Origin: Myxococcales bacterium
GTDB taxonomy: Bacteria; Myxococcota_A; Polyangia; Nannocystales; Nannocystaceae
DNA length: 64,000 bases
Assembly (NCBI GenBank): GCA_020633295.1
Contig: JACKDW010000001.1
Coordinates: 310,001-374,000, forward strand
Direction of reading: 5' to 3'
A program made the translations under genes and the position numbers. The notes under the pieces were generated by a model that was not told the DNA's origin, searched no databases, and saw only the letters and a list, made by a program, of their open reading frames with translations. This document shows positions 27,080-34,903 of this stretch, piece after piece; within the stretch, counting starts at the first letter, position 1; each line of letters begins with the position of its first letter.

Positions 27080-28522
27080 TCAGCCCGGCAGCTGCACGCT
27101 CGAGAGCCCCCAGCCGGTCATGTCGCTGTACGTGTAGGGCTGCACGAGCCCGTCGACGACCTCGACGGCGTGATCGACGGGGTCGATGCGGAACGCGCTG
27201 TCCTCGAGGCCAACCGCCCACACGTAGCCGTAGAAGTCGACGCTGATGCCCTTGACCTTGGCCGGCAGCAGCACGCTGTCGACCTGCTCCATGGTCTCGA
27301 CGTCCAGCGCGTACACGCCGAAGGGCCCCGCGCTCGGGTAGGCGATCCACGCGCGCCCCTCCCCGTCGACCTGGATGCCGGTGCCCGTGGGGCCCACCGC
27401 CACGCTCCACGTCTCGTCCTGGGGGTTGAAGCGCGCCGAGCCGTGGCCGGTCGACGCGATCCACGGGCGCCCGCTCGGGTCAACCGTGATGCCGTAGGGC
27501 TCCAGCGGGCTGGGTACGTCCCACACGGTCACCGCGAGGGTGTCGGCCTCGACGCGGACGAGCGGGTACGGCTCGTGATCGCCGATGATGAACCAGAAGT
27601 TGTCGTCGCCGTCGACGGCGCCGCCGTAGGGCCCGAACGAGCCGATCGAGAGCTCCGGGAAGCCGATGACCTCCTCGATCTCGCCGGTGTCCCCGTTGAC
27701 CCGAATCGCGCGCGCCGAGCCGGGGACGCCGACCTCGGCGCCGACCGTCCACACCTTCGCGTGCTCGTACGCGCAGGTCTCCTCGTTCAGCGCGCCGGCG
27801 GTCCAGGCGACCGGGCGCTGCGTCGAGAACGCCATGGGCGTGTGCCAGGCGACGCACTCCTCCTCGCCCCAGGGCAGCGGCGCGGGGCCGTCGGAGGTCT
27901 GGAGCCCCGGCTGCCCGTTGCTCTCGACGCAGTCGGCCGCGCGCGCGTAGAGCTTGGTCAGCCCGCCGTTTCGGTTGGCGACGACGACGTCGCCGGCGAG
28001 GTTGACCGAGGTCCGCGAGGGGTCACCCGCGCTGTCCGGGCGCACGATGTAGCGCCCGAGCTCGGTGACGGTCTCGGTGTCGATCTTCGAGATCGTGCCC
28101 TCGACGCTGTTGGCGATCCAGATGTACGAGAACTCGGGCCCGCCGACGAGGCCGCCGCAGTCATCGAGCGCGAGGTCGCCCCCGACGCCGACGTCGTACT
28201 TCGGCTCGACCGCCGTCGTCGACGCGTCCGTCGCCCTCGTCGTCGCGCCCGTCCCCTCCCCGTCCGTCCCCTCCCCGTCGCTCTCGCTCGCGCCGCCGCT
28301 CGAGCCCGTCGCGCTCGCGGACGACGACGACGCCGCGCCCGAGGATCCCTGCGAAGACGACGACGCGCTCGCGGCGACGCCGTCGCTCGCGCCGCCGGAG
28401 CCCGCGTCGCTGCCGTCGCCCGCGCCCGCGTCTCCGCACGCGAGCGGCGAGAGGGCGAGCGCGACGACGAGGGCGACGGGCGCGGAGGAGCGGACGAGGC
28501 GGGGCGCGCGAGCGGGCGACAT
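27080..28522 (-). CDS. beta-propeller (SMP-30/Vgb-like) lipoprotein
   Basis: 480 residues. Signal with lipobox PLAC, followed by a long Ser/Ala/Gly/Asp linker (about 30-110), then a six-blade-type propeller: FSYIWIANSVEGTISKIDTE, VVVANRNGGLTKLYA, GITVDPSGRPWIAS, GISVDFYGYVWAV. Related by eye to virginiamycin-B-lyase/SMP-30-like propellers. It is a clear paralogue of the gene at 32691-34073 (shared SRTSVNLAGDV and WGEEECVAWHTPM). Likely a surface binding protein; lyase activity is not claimed. ATG 28522 is 7 nt after TACGCT. Confidence 0.9.
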   Translation of the reverse strand: MSPARAPRLVRSSAPVALVVALALSPLACGDAGAGDGSDAGSGGASDGVAASASSSSQGSSGAASSSSASATGSSGGASESDGEGTDGEGTGATTRATDASTTAVEPKYDVGVGGDLALDDCGGLVGGPEFSYIWIANSVEGTISKIDTETVTELGRYIVRPDSAGDPSRTSVNLAGDVVVANRNGGLTKLYARAADCVESNGQPGLQTSDGPAPLPWGEEECVAWHTPMAFSTQRPVAWTAGALNEETCAYEHAKVWTVGAEVGVPGSARAIRVNGDTGEIEEVIGFPELSIGSFGPYGGAVDGDDNFWFIIGDHEPYPLVRVEADTLAVTVWDVPSPLEPYGITVDPSGRPWIASTGHGSARFNPQDETWSVAVGPTGTGIQVDGEGRAWIAYPSAGPFGVYALDVETMEQVDSVLLPAKVKGISVDFYGYVWAVGLEDSAFRIDPVDHAVEVVDGLVQPYTYSDMTGWGLSSVQLPG

Positions 28523-28529
28523 CGCGCGG

Positions 28530-28535
28530 AGCGTA
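28530..28535 (-). promoter_or_regulatory. -10 hexamer TACGCT, leaderless type
   Basis: 7 nt before ATG 28522. Confidence 0.6.
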
Positions 28536-28567
28536 CCGCGAACGCGCGCGCGCGCGCGAGCCCGCGC

Positions 28568-29032
28568 TCAGCCGCCGCTGGCGATGGTGCGGATGATCTC
28601 GCGGACGGGCGCCGGGATCGCCAACAGCCGGTTCTTCTGCACGTCGGTGAGCGAGAGCCCGACCTGCTCGACGACCACGCCGGGGGTCTCCCACAGGCGA
28701 CCGACGAGCAGCGGGTTGGGCAGCACGCGGCTGAACAGGCGCGTGAAGAACGGGTCGTTCCAGATCGCGGCGCGCAGCACCTTGTCGCCGAGCGCCCGGT
28801 TGAGCAGCTCGGCGGTCGCCGGGTTCGCCCACATCGACTTCACGCGCTCCGGGTCGCCGACCGCCTTGTTGAACCGCTCGACGTACTCGGCGTCGACGGT
28901 CGCCCCGCCGCCCGAGCTGGCGCCGATGCGCGCCTGCAGCTGATTGACGTTGACGATCCGCGTGTCGATCATCCGTCGCTCCGGTCGCGCCTGGAGCCTC
29001 GGTCCGCTGATGAGCTTGTCTTTGTCGATCAT
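28568..29032 (-). CDS. conserved-looking soluble protein of unknown function
   Basis: 154 residues, mixed helical, with repeated Asn-Pro turns (WANPATAELLNRAL, VLPNPLLVGRLWETPG) and a C-terminal helix (RLLAIPAPVREIIRTIASGG). No family recognised. Two starts are possible: ATG 29032, or ATG 28972 which has GGAG at 6 nt and begins MIDTRIVNVNQLQ. Codon usage is that of real genes here. 29033-29344 upstream holds no recognisable gene. Confidence 0.75.
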   Translation of the reverse strand: MIDKDKLISGPRLQARPERRMIDTRIVNVNQLQARIGASSGGGATVDAEYVERFNKAVGDPERVKSMWANPATAELLNRALGDKVLRAAIWNDPFFTRLFSRVLPNPLLVGRLWETPGVVVEQVGLSLTDVQKNRLLAIPAPVREIIRTIASGG

Positions 29033-29344
29033 GGGGCACCCAACGCCGCGCTCGACCGCGAGGACCCTCGCCTGCGCGAGGAGGCAGCTCGAGCGAGACT
29101 CGAGCGTCGCGCGTGCGCGCGTGCACCATCATCCCGCGGCGCGCCCCGAGACGTCAACGTCGCGCGCGCGCGTGCGCGTGACCGAACAGCCACGTTCGCG
29201 TGACATGATCGAGCGGCCGGGCGAACACGAGCGAGCCCGAGATCACCGCGACCCGGCGACGGTACCGCGCGCCCGGCCGCTCGCGACGCCGGCCGCGTCG
29301 CCGATATCAGCGTTCTCGCGACGCGCGTCGGCGCGGATGTCTCC

Positions 29345-29350
29345 TATCAT
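29345..29350 (+). promoter_or_regulatory. candidate -10 hexamer TATCAT
   Basis: Precedes the SD-like repeat leader of the SpoIIAA-like gene; the rest of 29033-29344 is spacer in which I see no gene. Confidence 0.4.
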
Positions 29351-29363
29351 GAAGGTGAGCCGT

Positions 29364-29462
29364 GAAGGGGAGCTCTGAAGGGGAACTCTGAAGGGGAACT
29401 CTGAAGGGGAACTCCGAAGGGGAACTCTGAAGGGGAACTCTGAAGGGGAACTCTGAAGGGAC
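29364..29462 (+). repeat. eight 13-bp repeats, each a Shine-Dalgarno-like GAAGGGGA
   Basis: GAAGGGGAACTCT units start at 29364, 29377, 29390, 29403, 29416, 29429, 29442 and 29455. The last one is the ribosome site of the ATG at 29466. The period is not a multiple of three and the units contain TGA, so they are leader rather than coding. Confidence 0.85.
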
Positions 29463-29465
29463 GCC

Positions 29466-29873
29466 ATGAACGAGAGCCGTGAAGGTGTGTCGCAGCCATC
29501 GATCGAGTACGTCTCCCCGAGCAACGTAAACGTCGGGATCGTGGCGCTGAAGCTGCACGGCAAGCTCGTCACCGACGACGCCGCCGGCGCGATCGTCCGC
29601 ATGCAGGAGGCGATCAGCCGCGCCGGGCGCCTGCGGGTCTTCTTCGACATCGCCGAGTACGACGGCTTCGAGCTCGGCGCGCTGTGGGAGAAGCTCAAGG
29701 CGGCGGGCTCGCTGTTCGCGGGCCTCGAGCGCGTCGCGGTCATCGGCGACCAGCGCTGGGCGGAGTGGTGGTCGCGGCTCGCCGACCCGATCACGCCCTT
29801 CGTCATCCGCCACTTCTCGGTCGAGCACGCCGAGGACGCGCGCGCGTGGATCACCGAGGGCCTCGACGTGTGA
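29466..29873 (+). CDS. SpoIIAA-like/STAS-fold protein
   Basis: 135 residues. VGIVALKLHGKLVTDDAAGA, LRVFFDIAEYDGFELGALWE, RVAVIGDQRWAEWW and FSVEHAEDARAWI match the SpoIIAA-like family (STAS fold, lipid- or partner-binding). Cytoplasmic. Preceded by the unusual array of Shine-Dalgarno-like repeats; the nearest copy sits 5 nt before ATG 29466. Convergent with the lipoprotein gene, 19 bp apart. Confidence 0.88.
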   Translation: MNESREGVSQPSIEYVSPSNVNVGIVALKLHGKLVTDDAAGAIVRMQEAISRAGRLRVFFDIAEYDGFELGALWEKLKAAGSLFAGLERVAVIGDQRWAEWWSRLADPITPFVIRHFSVEHAEDARAWITEGLDV

Positions 29874-29892
29874 GCGCCGGCCTCCGCGGCGC

Positions 29893-30570
29893 TCAGGCGC
29901 CCGCGGCGACGCAGTGAATCCGGCTGAACTCCTGCCAGGGTCCGTCCGTGCCGGGCGCGGCGGCCTCGTAGCGCCACTCGAAGCCGCGCGGCGTCATGTC
30001 GAAGAACGTGATGCGCGCGCGGTGATCGGGGAACGGACCCTTGGCCGGAATGTCGCCGCGCATGACGATCGTGTCGCCCTCGCGGCGCGCCTCGAATTGC
30101 TCGTAGCGGCGCAGCGCGGGCGTCGTCCAGGCGAGCACCCACAGCTCGCGCTCGGGATCGTACACGCGCAGGTTGATACCGACCGCCGCGCCCGAGGCCG
30201 CGGGCTCAAACACGTCGCCGATCGCCTGCGCGCCGAGGGTGTAGAAGAACGTCCAGCGCGACTCGCCGGGCGACGGCTTGAAGCTCCCGTCGGGCTGCCG
30301 CGCCTCGCCGCGGCAGCGCCACGCGCCCACGAGCTGACCGAACTGCTCGCGGACCGCCGGGAGCGTGTCCTCAGCTGGCTCAAACGCCATCAACGCCGGG
30401 AGCCCGGGCGCGGCCGTCGCGACGGGCGCGGCGGTAGGCGCCGGCGCGAGCGCGGCGGGCTCCGAGCAGCGCTGCGCCGGCGCGCCCCGGCTCTGCGCGG
30501 CGCAGCCGGACAACAACGCGAGCGTGAGGCCGAGGGAGGAAGTCGTGAGGCGAGACGAGCGGGCGCGCAT
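29893..30570 (-). CDS. DUF1579-like lipoprotein
   Basis: 225 residues from ATG 30570. Lipobox SGCA after a basic, hydrophobic signal, an Ala/Pro linker, then a lipocalin-like barrel (LVGAWRCRGEARQPDG, WTFFYTLGAQAIGDVF, RRYEQFEARREGDTIVMRGD, RARITFFDMTPRGFEWRYE) resembling DUF1579-type ligand-binding proteins. The longer frame to 30708 would cross the divergent promoter region. TATCAT lies 7 nt upstream (leaderless type). Confidence 0.88.
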   Translation of the reverse strand: MRARSSRLTTSSLGLTLALLSGCAAQSRGAPAQRCSEPAALAPAPTAAPVATAAPGLPALMAFEPAEDTLPAVREQFGQLVGAWRCRGEARQPDGSFKPSPGESRWTFFYTLGAQAIGDVFEPAASGAAVGINLRVYDPERELWVLAWTTPALRRYEQFEARREGDTIVMRGDIPAKGPFPDHRARITFFDMTPRGFEWRYEAAAPGTDGPWQEFSRIHCVAAGA

Positions 30571-30577
30571 GCGCGGG

Positions 30578-30583
30578 ATGATA
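30578..30583 (-). promoter_or_regulatory. -10 hexamer TATCAT, leaderless type
   Basis: 7 nt before ATG 30570. Confidence 0.6.
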
Positions 30584-30633
30584 CCGGCACGCGTGACCGC
30601 GCCGCGATCGCGACTCGAGCGACGGACGTGTGA

Positions 30634-30639
30634 TACTGG
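30634..30639 (+). promoter_or_regulatory. -10 hexamer TACTGG, leaderless type
   Basis: 7 nt before GTG 30647; divergent from the promoter at 30578-30583. Confidence 0.45.
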
Positions 30640-30646
30640 TCCCATC

Positions 30647-31303
30647 GTGCGCTCCTGTCGATCTCGCCGACGCGTCCTCGCTACGACCGCGAGCGTCGTC
30701 GCGCTCATGATCGCCGCGCCGTCTCCAGGGGCGGCGCGCGCGGGCGACGACGACCCCGGCGAGGCGAGCGCGGGCTCCCGCGACGCGTCGTCGCCGGACC
30801 GGAATCACGCGAGCGGGCCCGCCGAGCGCGCGCGCGAGGCCACCCGCGCGATCGAGCTGCGTCTCGGCGGCGGCGTGCTCACGTTCCCGGAGTACACGGA
30901 GTACCACGGCAGCCAGACCTTCGTGCTGGGGAAGGCGAGCCTCGAGCTCGCGACGCGACTCAAGCGCCAGGCGACAGGCTTCTCCATCGGTCTGTACATT
31001 CACTACGCGGGCTTCTCGGAGGGCGGGACGCTCGCGTTTGGACCCACGCTGCACTACGACTTTCAGGTGCTGCGCGGGCGCTCCTGGTATCTGGGGCCCA
31101 CGCTCGCGCTCGGCGGCGCGCTGCCCTTGCCCGCCTACTTCAACGACTCGGTCGCGCTCGACGTCCAGCTCGGGCTCACCACGCGCGTGGTCCTCAACGA
31201 CACGTGGGAGCTGTGGCTTCGACCGCTCAACGCCGAGCTGTGGATCCCCGAGCAGTTCTTTCCGGGCTTCGACGTCACGCTCGGGATTGGACGCACGTTC
31301 TAG
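30647..31303 (+). CDS. outer-membrane beta-barrel-like protein
   Basis: 218 residues from GTG 30647. Signal peptide MRSCRSRRRVLATTASVVAL with AARA cleavage site, acidic linker, then alternating amphipathic strands ending in aromatic/Arg residues (GFSIGLYIHYAGF, WYLGPTLALGGALPL, LWLRPLNAELWIP) and a terminal GIGRTF whose last Phe is typical of barrel assembly signals. Its stop codon overlaps by one reading step the esterase start (TAGTATG), so the two are likely coexpressed. Confidence 0.85.
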   Translation: MRSCRSRRRVLATTASVVALMIAAPSPGAARAGDDDPGEASAGSRDASSPDRNHASGPAERAREATRAIELRLGGGVLTFPEYTEYHGSQTFVLGKASLELATRLKRQATGFSIGLYIHYAGFSEGGTLAFGPTLHYDFQVLRGRSWYLGPTLALGGALPLPAYFNDSVALDVQLGLTTRVVLNDTWELWLRPLNAELWIPEQFFPGFDVTLGIGRTF

Positions 31304-31304
31304 T

Positions 31305-32492
31305 ATGCGTACTCGGCTCCGCGCCCCCGCCCTCGTCGCGCTCACGCTCGCGCCGCTGGGCGCCTGCGCCGGCGGACCTGCGCGCGAGGTCACGCCGCCC
31401 GAGGCGCGCGCGAGCGCACCGGCGCGCGCGCCCGCGTCGGCGACCCCGCGCTTCGAACACTTCTCGCTCCGCTCCGCGCGGCTGTCGGAGTTCTCGGGCC
31501 GCGAGGTGCGCTTCGAGGCGACCGTGTTGACGCCGCCGGACTACGATCCCGCGCGCGGCTGGGCGGCGCACTACGTGGTGCACGGCTTCGGCAGCAGCGC
31601 GCTGCGGACCGGGATGGGCTACGGCGGCGACGCGCTCGATCGTCACGCCGAGGGCGTCGCGCCGCCGCTCGTGCGGGTGTACCTCGACGCCAACCACCCG
31701 CTCGGCCACCACGTCTTCGCCGACTCGGCCAACACGGGGCCGTGGGGCGCCGCGCTCGTCGAGGAGCTGCTGCCGGCGATCGAGGCCCGCTACGGCGCGA
31801 TCGCGGAGCCCCGCGCGCGCTTCGTCAGCGGGCACAGCAGCGGCGGCTGGTCGAGCCTGTGGCTGCAGGTCGAGTACCCCGCGGTGTTCGGCGGGGCGTG
31901 GAGCCTCGCGCCCGATCCGGTCGACTTCCGCGACTTCTGCAACGTCGACCTCTACCGCTTCGAGAGCATGTACCAAGGGACAGACGGGCAGCCGATCCCG
32001 CTGGTGCGCGGGGACGCCGACGCGGCCATGACGCTGCGGGCCTTCGTCGAGCACGAGCGCCAGGACGCGCCGCCGGGACAGCGCGTCTTCGACAGCTTCG
32101 ACGCGGTCTTCAGCCCGCGCGGGCCCGACGGCCAACCGCGCCGCCTGTTCGACCGCGACAGCGGCCGCGTTGATCACGAGGTCGCCGAGGCGTGGCGGCG
32201 CTACGACATCCGCGACAAGCTGCGGCGAGAGTGGAGCGCGCGCGGCCCCCTGCTCCGCGGCAAGCTGCACGTGTTCGTCGGGACCGAAGACACGTATCAC
32301 CTCGAGGGGGCCGTCAAGCTGCTCGCCGACGAGCTCGCCGCGCTCGGGAGCGACGCGGAGATCGTGCTCGTGCCCGGCCGCGACCACGTCGACCTGTTCG
32401 CGCCGCACCCCGAGCTCTACCCGCGGGGGCTGCTCGGCCGCGTCGAGGACGAGATGTGGGCGAGCTTCGTCGGCGCGCGCGCGCGCGAGTGA
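31305..32492 (+). CDS. esterase-like alpha/beta hydrolase lipoprotein
   Basis: 395 residues from ATG 31305. Lipobox GACA; N-terminal linker; then an esterase D/Fes-type fold: VLTPPDYDPARGWAAHYVVH, nucleophile elbow GHSSGGWS, FVGTEDTYHL near the acid and PGRDHVDLF near the catalytic His. Likely hydrolyses esters (siderophore, cinnamoyl or acyl) in the envelope; the substrate is not determinable. Probably cotranscribed with the barrel protein. Confidence 0.9.
   Translation: MRTRLRAPALVALTLAPLGACAGGPAREVTPPEARASAPARAPASATPRFEHFSLRSARLSEFSGREVRFEATVLTPPDYDPARGWAAHYVVHGFGSSALRTGMGYGGDALDRHAEGVAPPLVRVYLDANHPLGHHVFADSANTGPWGAALVEELLPAIEARYGAIAEPRARFVSGHSSGGWSSLWLQVEYPAVFGGAWSLAPDPVDFRDFCNVDLYRFESMYQGTDGQPIPLVRGDADAAMTLRAFVEHERQDAPPGQRVFDSFDAVFSPRGPDGQPRRLFDRDSGRVDHEVAEAWRRYDIRDKLRREWSARGPLLRGKLHVFVGTEDTYHLEGAVKLLADELAALGSDAEIVLVPGRDHVDLFAPHPELYPRGLLGRVEDEMWASFVGARARE
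31969..31982. repeat. TGTCY-N4-RGACA-type palindrome in esterase gene
   Basis: TGTACCAAGGGACA, one mismatch to the motif. Confidence 0.35.
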
Positions 32493-32677
32493 CGAGGCGC
32501 CGCGGCCACGCGCGGGCGCGTCGTCGGGCGTCGAGGCTCCAAATCGCTCGCGGTCTCGGCCGACGCGCCCGGCGTAACAGCGTACCTGTCCGTGCATACT
32601 CAAGAGAGCGGGCCGCGGCGTGACGCGAGCGGAGGGTCTCGAGGACGCGTCCCTCGCGACGCGCGCCGGCGCCGTGA

Positions 32678-32683
32678 TACCGT
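32678..32683 (+). promoter_or_regulatory. -10 hexamer TACCGT, leaderless type
   Basis: 7 nt before GTG 32691. Confidence 0.6.
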
Positions 32684-32690
32684 GACGATC

Positions 32691-34073
32691 GTGGGCCGCG
32701 CGCGCGAGTCGTTGTACATCCTGCTGCCATCACTCGCGCTCGCCGCGGGCGCCTGCGGAGACGCGGGCGAGGACACCGACGGCGTCTCGGCGACCGGCTC
32801 GACGAGCGGGCTCGGGCTGACCGGCGGGGGCGTGAGCCTGACGAGCGGCGCGAGCGGCAGCGGTGGGAGCACCAGCGCGGACGACAGCACCGGCGGCGCG
32901 TCCTCGACCGACACCGAGGACACGAGCGCTGGGCCCAAGTTCGATCTCGCGATCCCCGACGTCCCCGGCGAGAGCTGCGGCGGGATGGGCGGCGGCGACG
33001 TCGAGTTCAGCTACATCTGGATCGCCAACAGCGAGCAGGGGACGCTGTCGAAGGTGAACACCGAGACGCTGGTGGAGGAAGGGCGCTACCGCGTGCGCCC
33101 GGACAGCAACGGGCTGCCGTCGCGCACGTCCGTCAACCTCGCGGGCGACGTCGCGGTCGCCAACCGCTCCGGCGGGATCACCAAGGTCTACGCGCTGCAC
33201 GACAAGTGCGGCGAGAGCAACGGGATCCCCGGCCTCCAGACCTCGACGGGCGCCAACGACATCCTGCCGTGGGGCGAGGAGGAGTGCGTCGCCTGGCACA
33301 CCCCGATGAACTACCAGAGCCAGCGACCGATCGCGTGGACGCAGGGGAGCTACAACGATGAGACCTGCGCGTGGACCGACCAGAAGGTGTGGACCACCGG
33401 CACGAACGCCGGCGGCTCCGCCGACGTGTTCCTGCTCAACGGTGACACCGGCGCGGTCGAGGGCCAGACGACCGTGCCGAACCTCGCGCTGATCAACACC
33501 TACGGGGGCTACGGCGCGGTCGTCGACGCCGAGGGCAACCTGTGGTTCAACGAGATGTTCGTGTTCGGCGACAAGCTGATCCGCGTCGATCTCGACAACC
33601 TCAGCTACGAGCTGATCAGCGCCCCTGGGCGCACGGGCTACGGCATCGCCATCGACGCCTCCGGCCGCCTGTTCACCTGCGGCGGCGGGCTCATCGCGCG
33701 CTATGACCCCGTCACGCTGCAGTGGCAGCAGACGGCGACGTCGCTGCAGTACGGCGGCTGCATGGTCGACGCGATCGGCCGCCTCTGGGTCTCCGGCTCC
33801 AACAACGGCCCCTACACAATCCAGAGCTACGACGTCAACACGCTCCAGCTGCTCAACAGCCACCCGATGACCGAGCACGTGCACGGCATCAGCATCGACT
33901 TCGCCGGCTACGTCTGGGGGGTCGGCGGCGAGCCGGGGCTCGGGCTCGGCGCGCGGGCGTTCCGGGTCGACCCCGACACGGGCGTCTACGACACGGTCGA
34001 GGGGCTCACCGGCGCCTACACGTACTCGGACATGACCGGCTTCGCGCTGGCGAGCCAGACGCCGCAGGGCTGA
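32691..34073 (+). CDS. beta-propeller lipoprotein, paralogue of 27080-28522
   Basis: 460 residues from GTG 32691. Lipobox GAC, Ser/Thr/Gly linker, then the same propeller as the 27080-28522 gene: FSYIWIANSEQGTLSKVNTE, SRTSVNLAGDVAVANRSGG, WGEEECVAWHTPM, GISIDFAGYVWGVGG, TYSDMTGFALA. The two genes point in opposite directions about 4.2 kb apart. Function unknown beyond extracytoplasmic binding. The upstream frame to 32592 lacks a signal peptide and is rejected. Confidence 0.9.
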   Translation: MGRARESLYILLPSLALAAGACGDAGEDTDGVSATGSTSGLGLTGGGVSLTSGASGSGGSTSADDSTGGASSTDTEDTSAGPKFDLAIPDVPGESCGGMGGGDVEFSYIWIANSEQGTLSKVNTETLVEEGRYRVRPDSNGLPSRTSVNLAGDVAVANRSGGITKVYALHDKCGESNGIPGLQTSTGANDILPWGEEECVAWHTPMNYQSQRPIAWTQGSYNDETCAWTDQKVWTTGTNAGGSADVFLLNGDTGAVEGQTTVPNLALINTYGGYGAVVDAEGNLWFNEMFVFGDKLIRVDLDNLSYELISAPGRTGYGIAIDASGRLFTCGGGLIARYDPVTLQWQQTATSLQYGGCMVDAIGRLWVSGSNNGPYTIQSYDVNTLQLLNSHPMTEHVHGISIDFAGYVWGVGGEPGLGLGARAFRVDPDTGVYDTVEGLTGAYTYSDMTGFALASQTPQG

Positions 34074-34092
34074 CGCGCGCCCGCGTCCCCGC

Positions 34093-34875
34093 TCAGCCGC
34101 AGGGCGGCACGCCGCCGCAGCTCACGGTCGGGTAGCAGCCCCAGGCCTCGAGGTCCTGCTCGACGCCGCAGCGGTGCTCGCCGATCGGGCTGCCCTCGCT
34201 CGCGTAGCAGGCCGCGTCCGGGCACTCGAGGTCGGCGTGGCACGCCCCCGGCGGCGCGCAGCTGAGCGCCCGGGAGATCACGCCGCAGGCGTCGGCGCGC
34301 GCGCTGACGCCACACAGCTGGTCTTCGGGGCATGCCTCATCGCGCTCGCACGCCGCCGGCACGCAGCGCGCCCGCGGCCCGAGCCCCTCGCCCGCGCACA
34401 CGCACACCTGGCCCTCGGCGCAGTCATCATCGCGCGCGCAGCCGTACTCGCACCAGCACGCGGGGTAGCTGCCCTCCTGGACGCAGCGCCCGTGCGCCGC
34501 CGCGACGCAGTCGCCGTCCGCCGTGCAGTCGCCGCCCCCGTCGGACGCCGCGCAGTCGCCGACGCCCTGGGGCTCTTGGCACTGCTCGAGCGACGCGCGG
34601 TGGATGAAGCCGTCGGCGCAGCGCACGAAGCCGCTCGGCGCGTCGGCGCCCGCTTGCAGGATCGGCTGCGGGTCCTCGCAGAGGTAGCCGTCGCCGCCGC
34701 TCGAGGAGCTCGAGGAGTTCGAGGAGCTCGAGGAGCTCGCGCCCTCGCTCGTCGCGGCGTCCGTCGACGTCGAGCCGACGTCGGTCGTGGCGTGATCGGG
34801 CCCGCCGCAGGCGAGCAGCGTCATCGCGACGGCCAGCGACCAGCGCGCGCGACGGCGACGTGACCTCTCGAGCAT
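34093..34875 (-). CDS. Cys-rich lipoprotein
   Basis: 260 residues from ATG 34875. Lipobox LLAC after an Arg-rich start, then a Ser-rich linker from a repetitive GAGGAGCTC stretch, then about 30 Cys in EGF-like or Myxococcus Cys-rich spacing (CVQEGSYPACWCEYGCARDD, CAEGQVCVCAGEG). All features indicate a disulfide-stabilised surface protein. The longer frame to 34896 adds a poor N-terminus. It lies convergent to the propeller lipoprotein (20 bp apart). Confidence 0.88.
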   Translation of the reverse strand: MLERSRRRRARWSLAVAMTLLACGGPDHATTDVGSTSTDAATSEGASSSSSSNSSSSSSGGDGYLCEDPQPILQAGADAPSGFVRCADGFIHRASLEQCQEPQGVGDCAASDGGGDCTADGDCVAAAHGRCVQEGSYPACWCEYGCARDDDCAEGQVCVCAGEGLGPRARCVPAACERDEACPEDQLCGVSARADACGVISRALSCAPPGACHADLECPDAACYASEGSPIGEHRCGVEQDLEAWGCYPTVSCGGVPPCG

Positions 34876-34903
34876 GGGCGACGCGCTCCTGTGCACACGA
34901 ACC

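Noticed and set aside
29364..29462. Possible CRISPR-like array
   Set aside because: Thirteen-bp units abut with no unique spacers and no cas genes are present.
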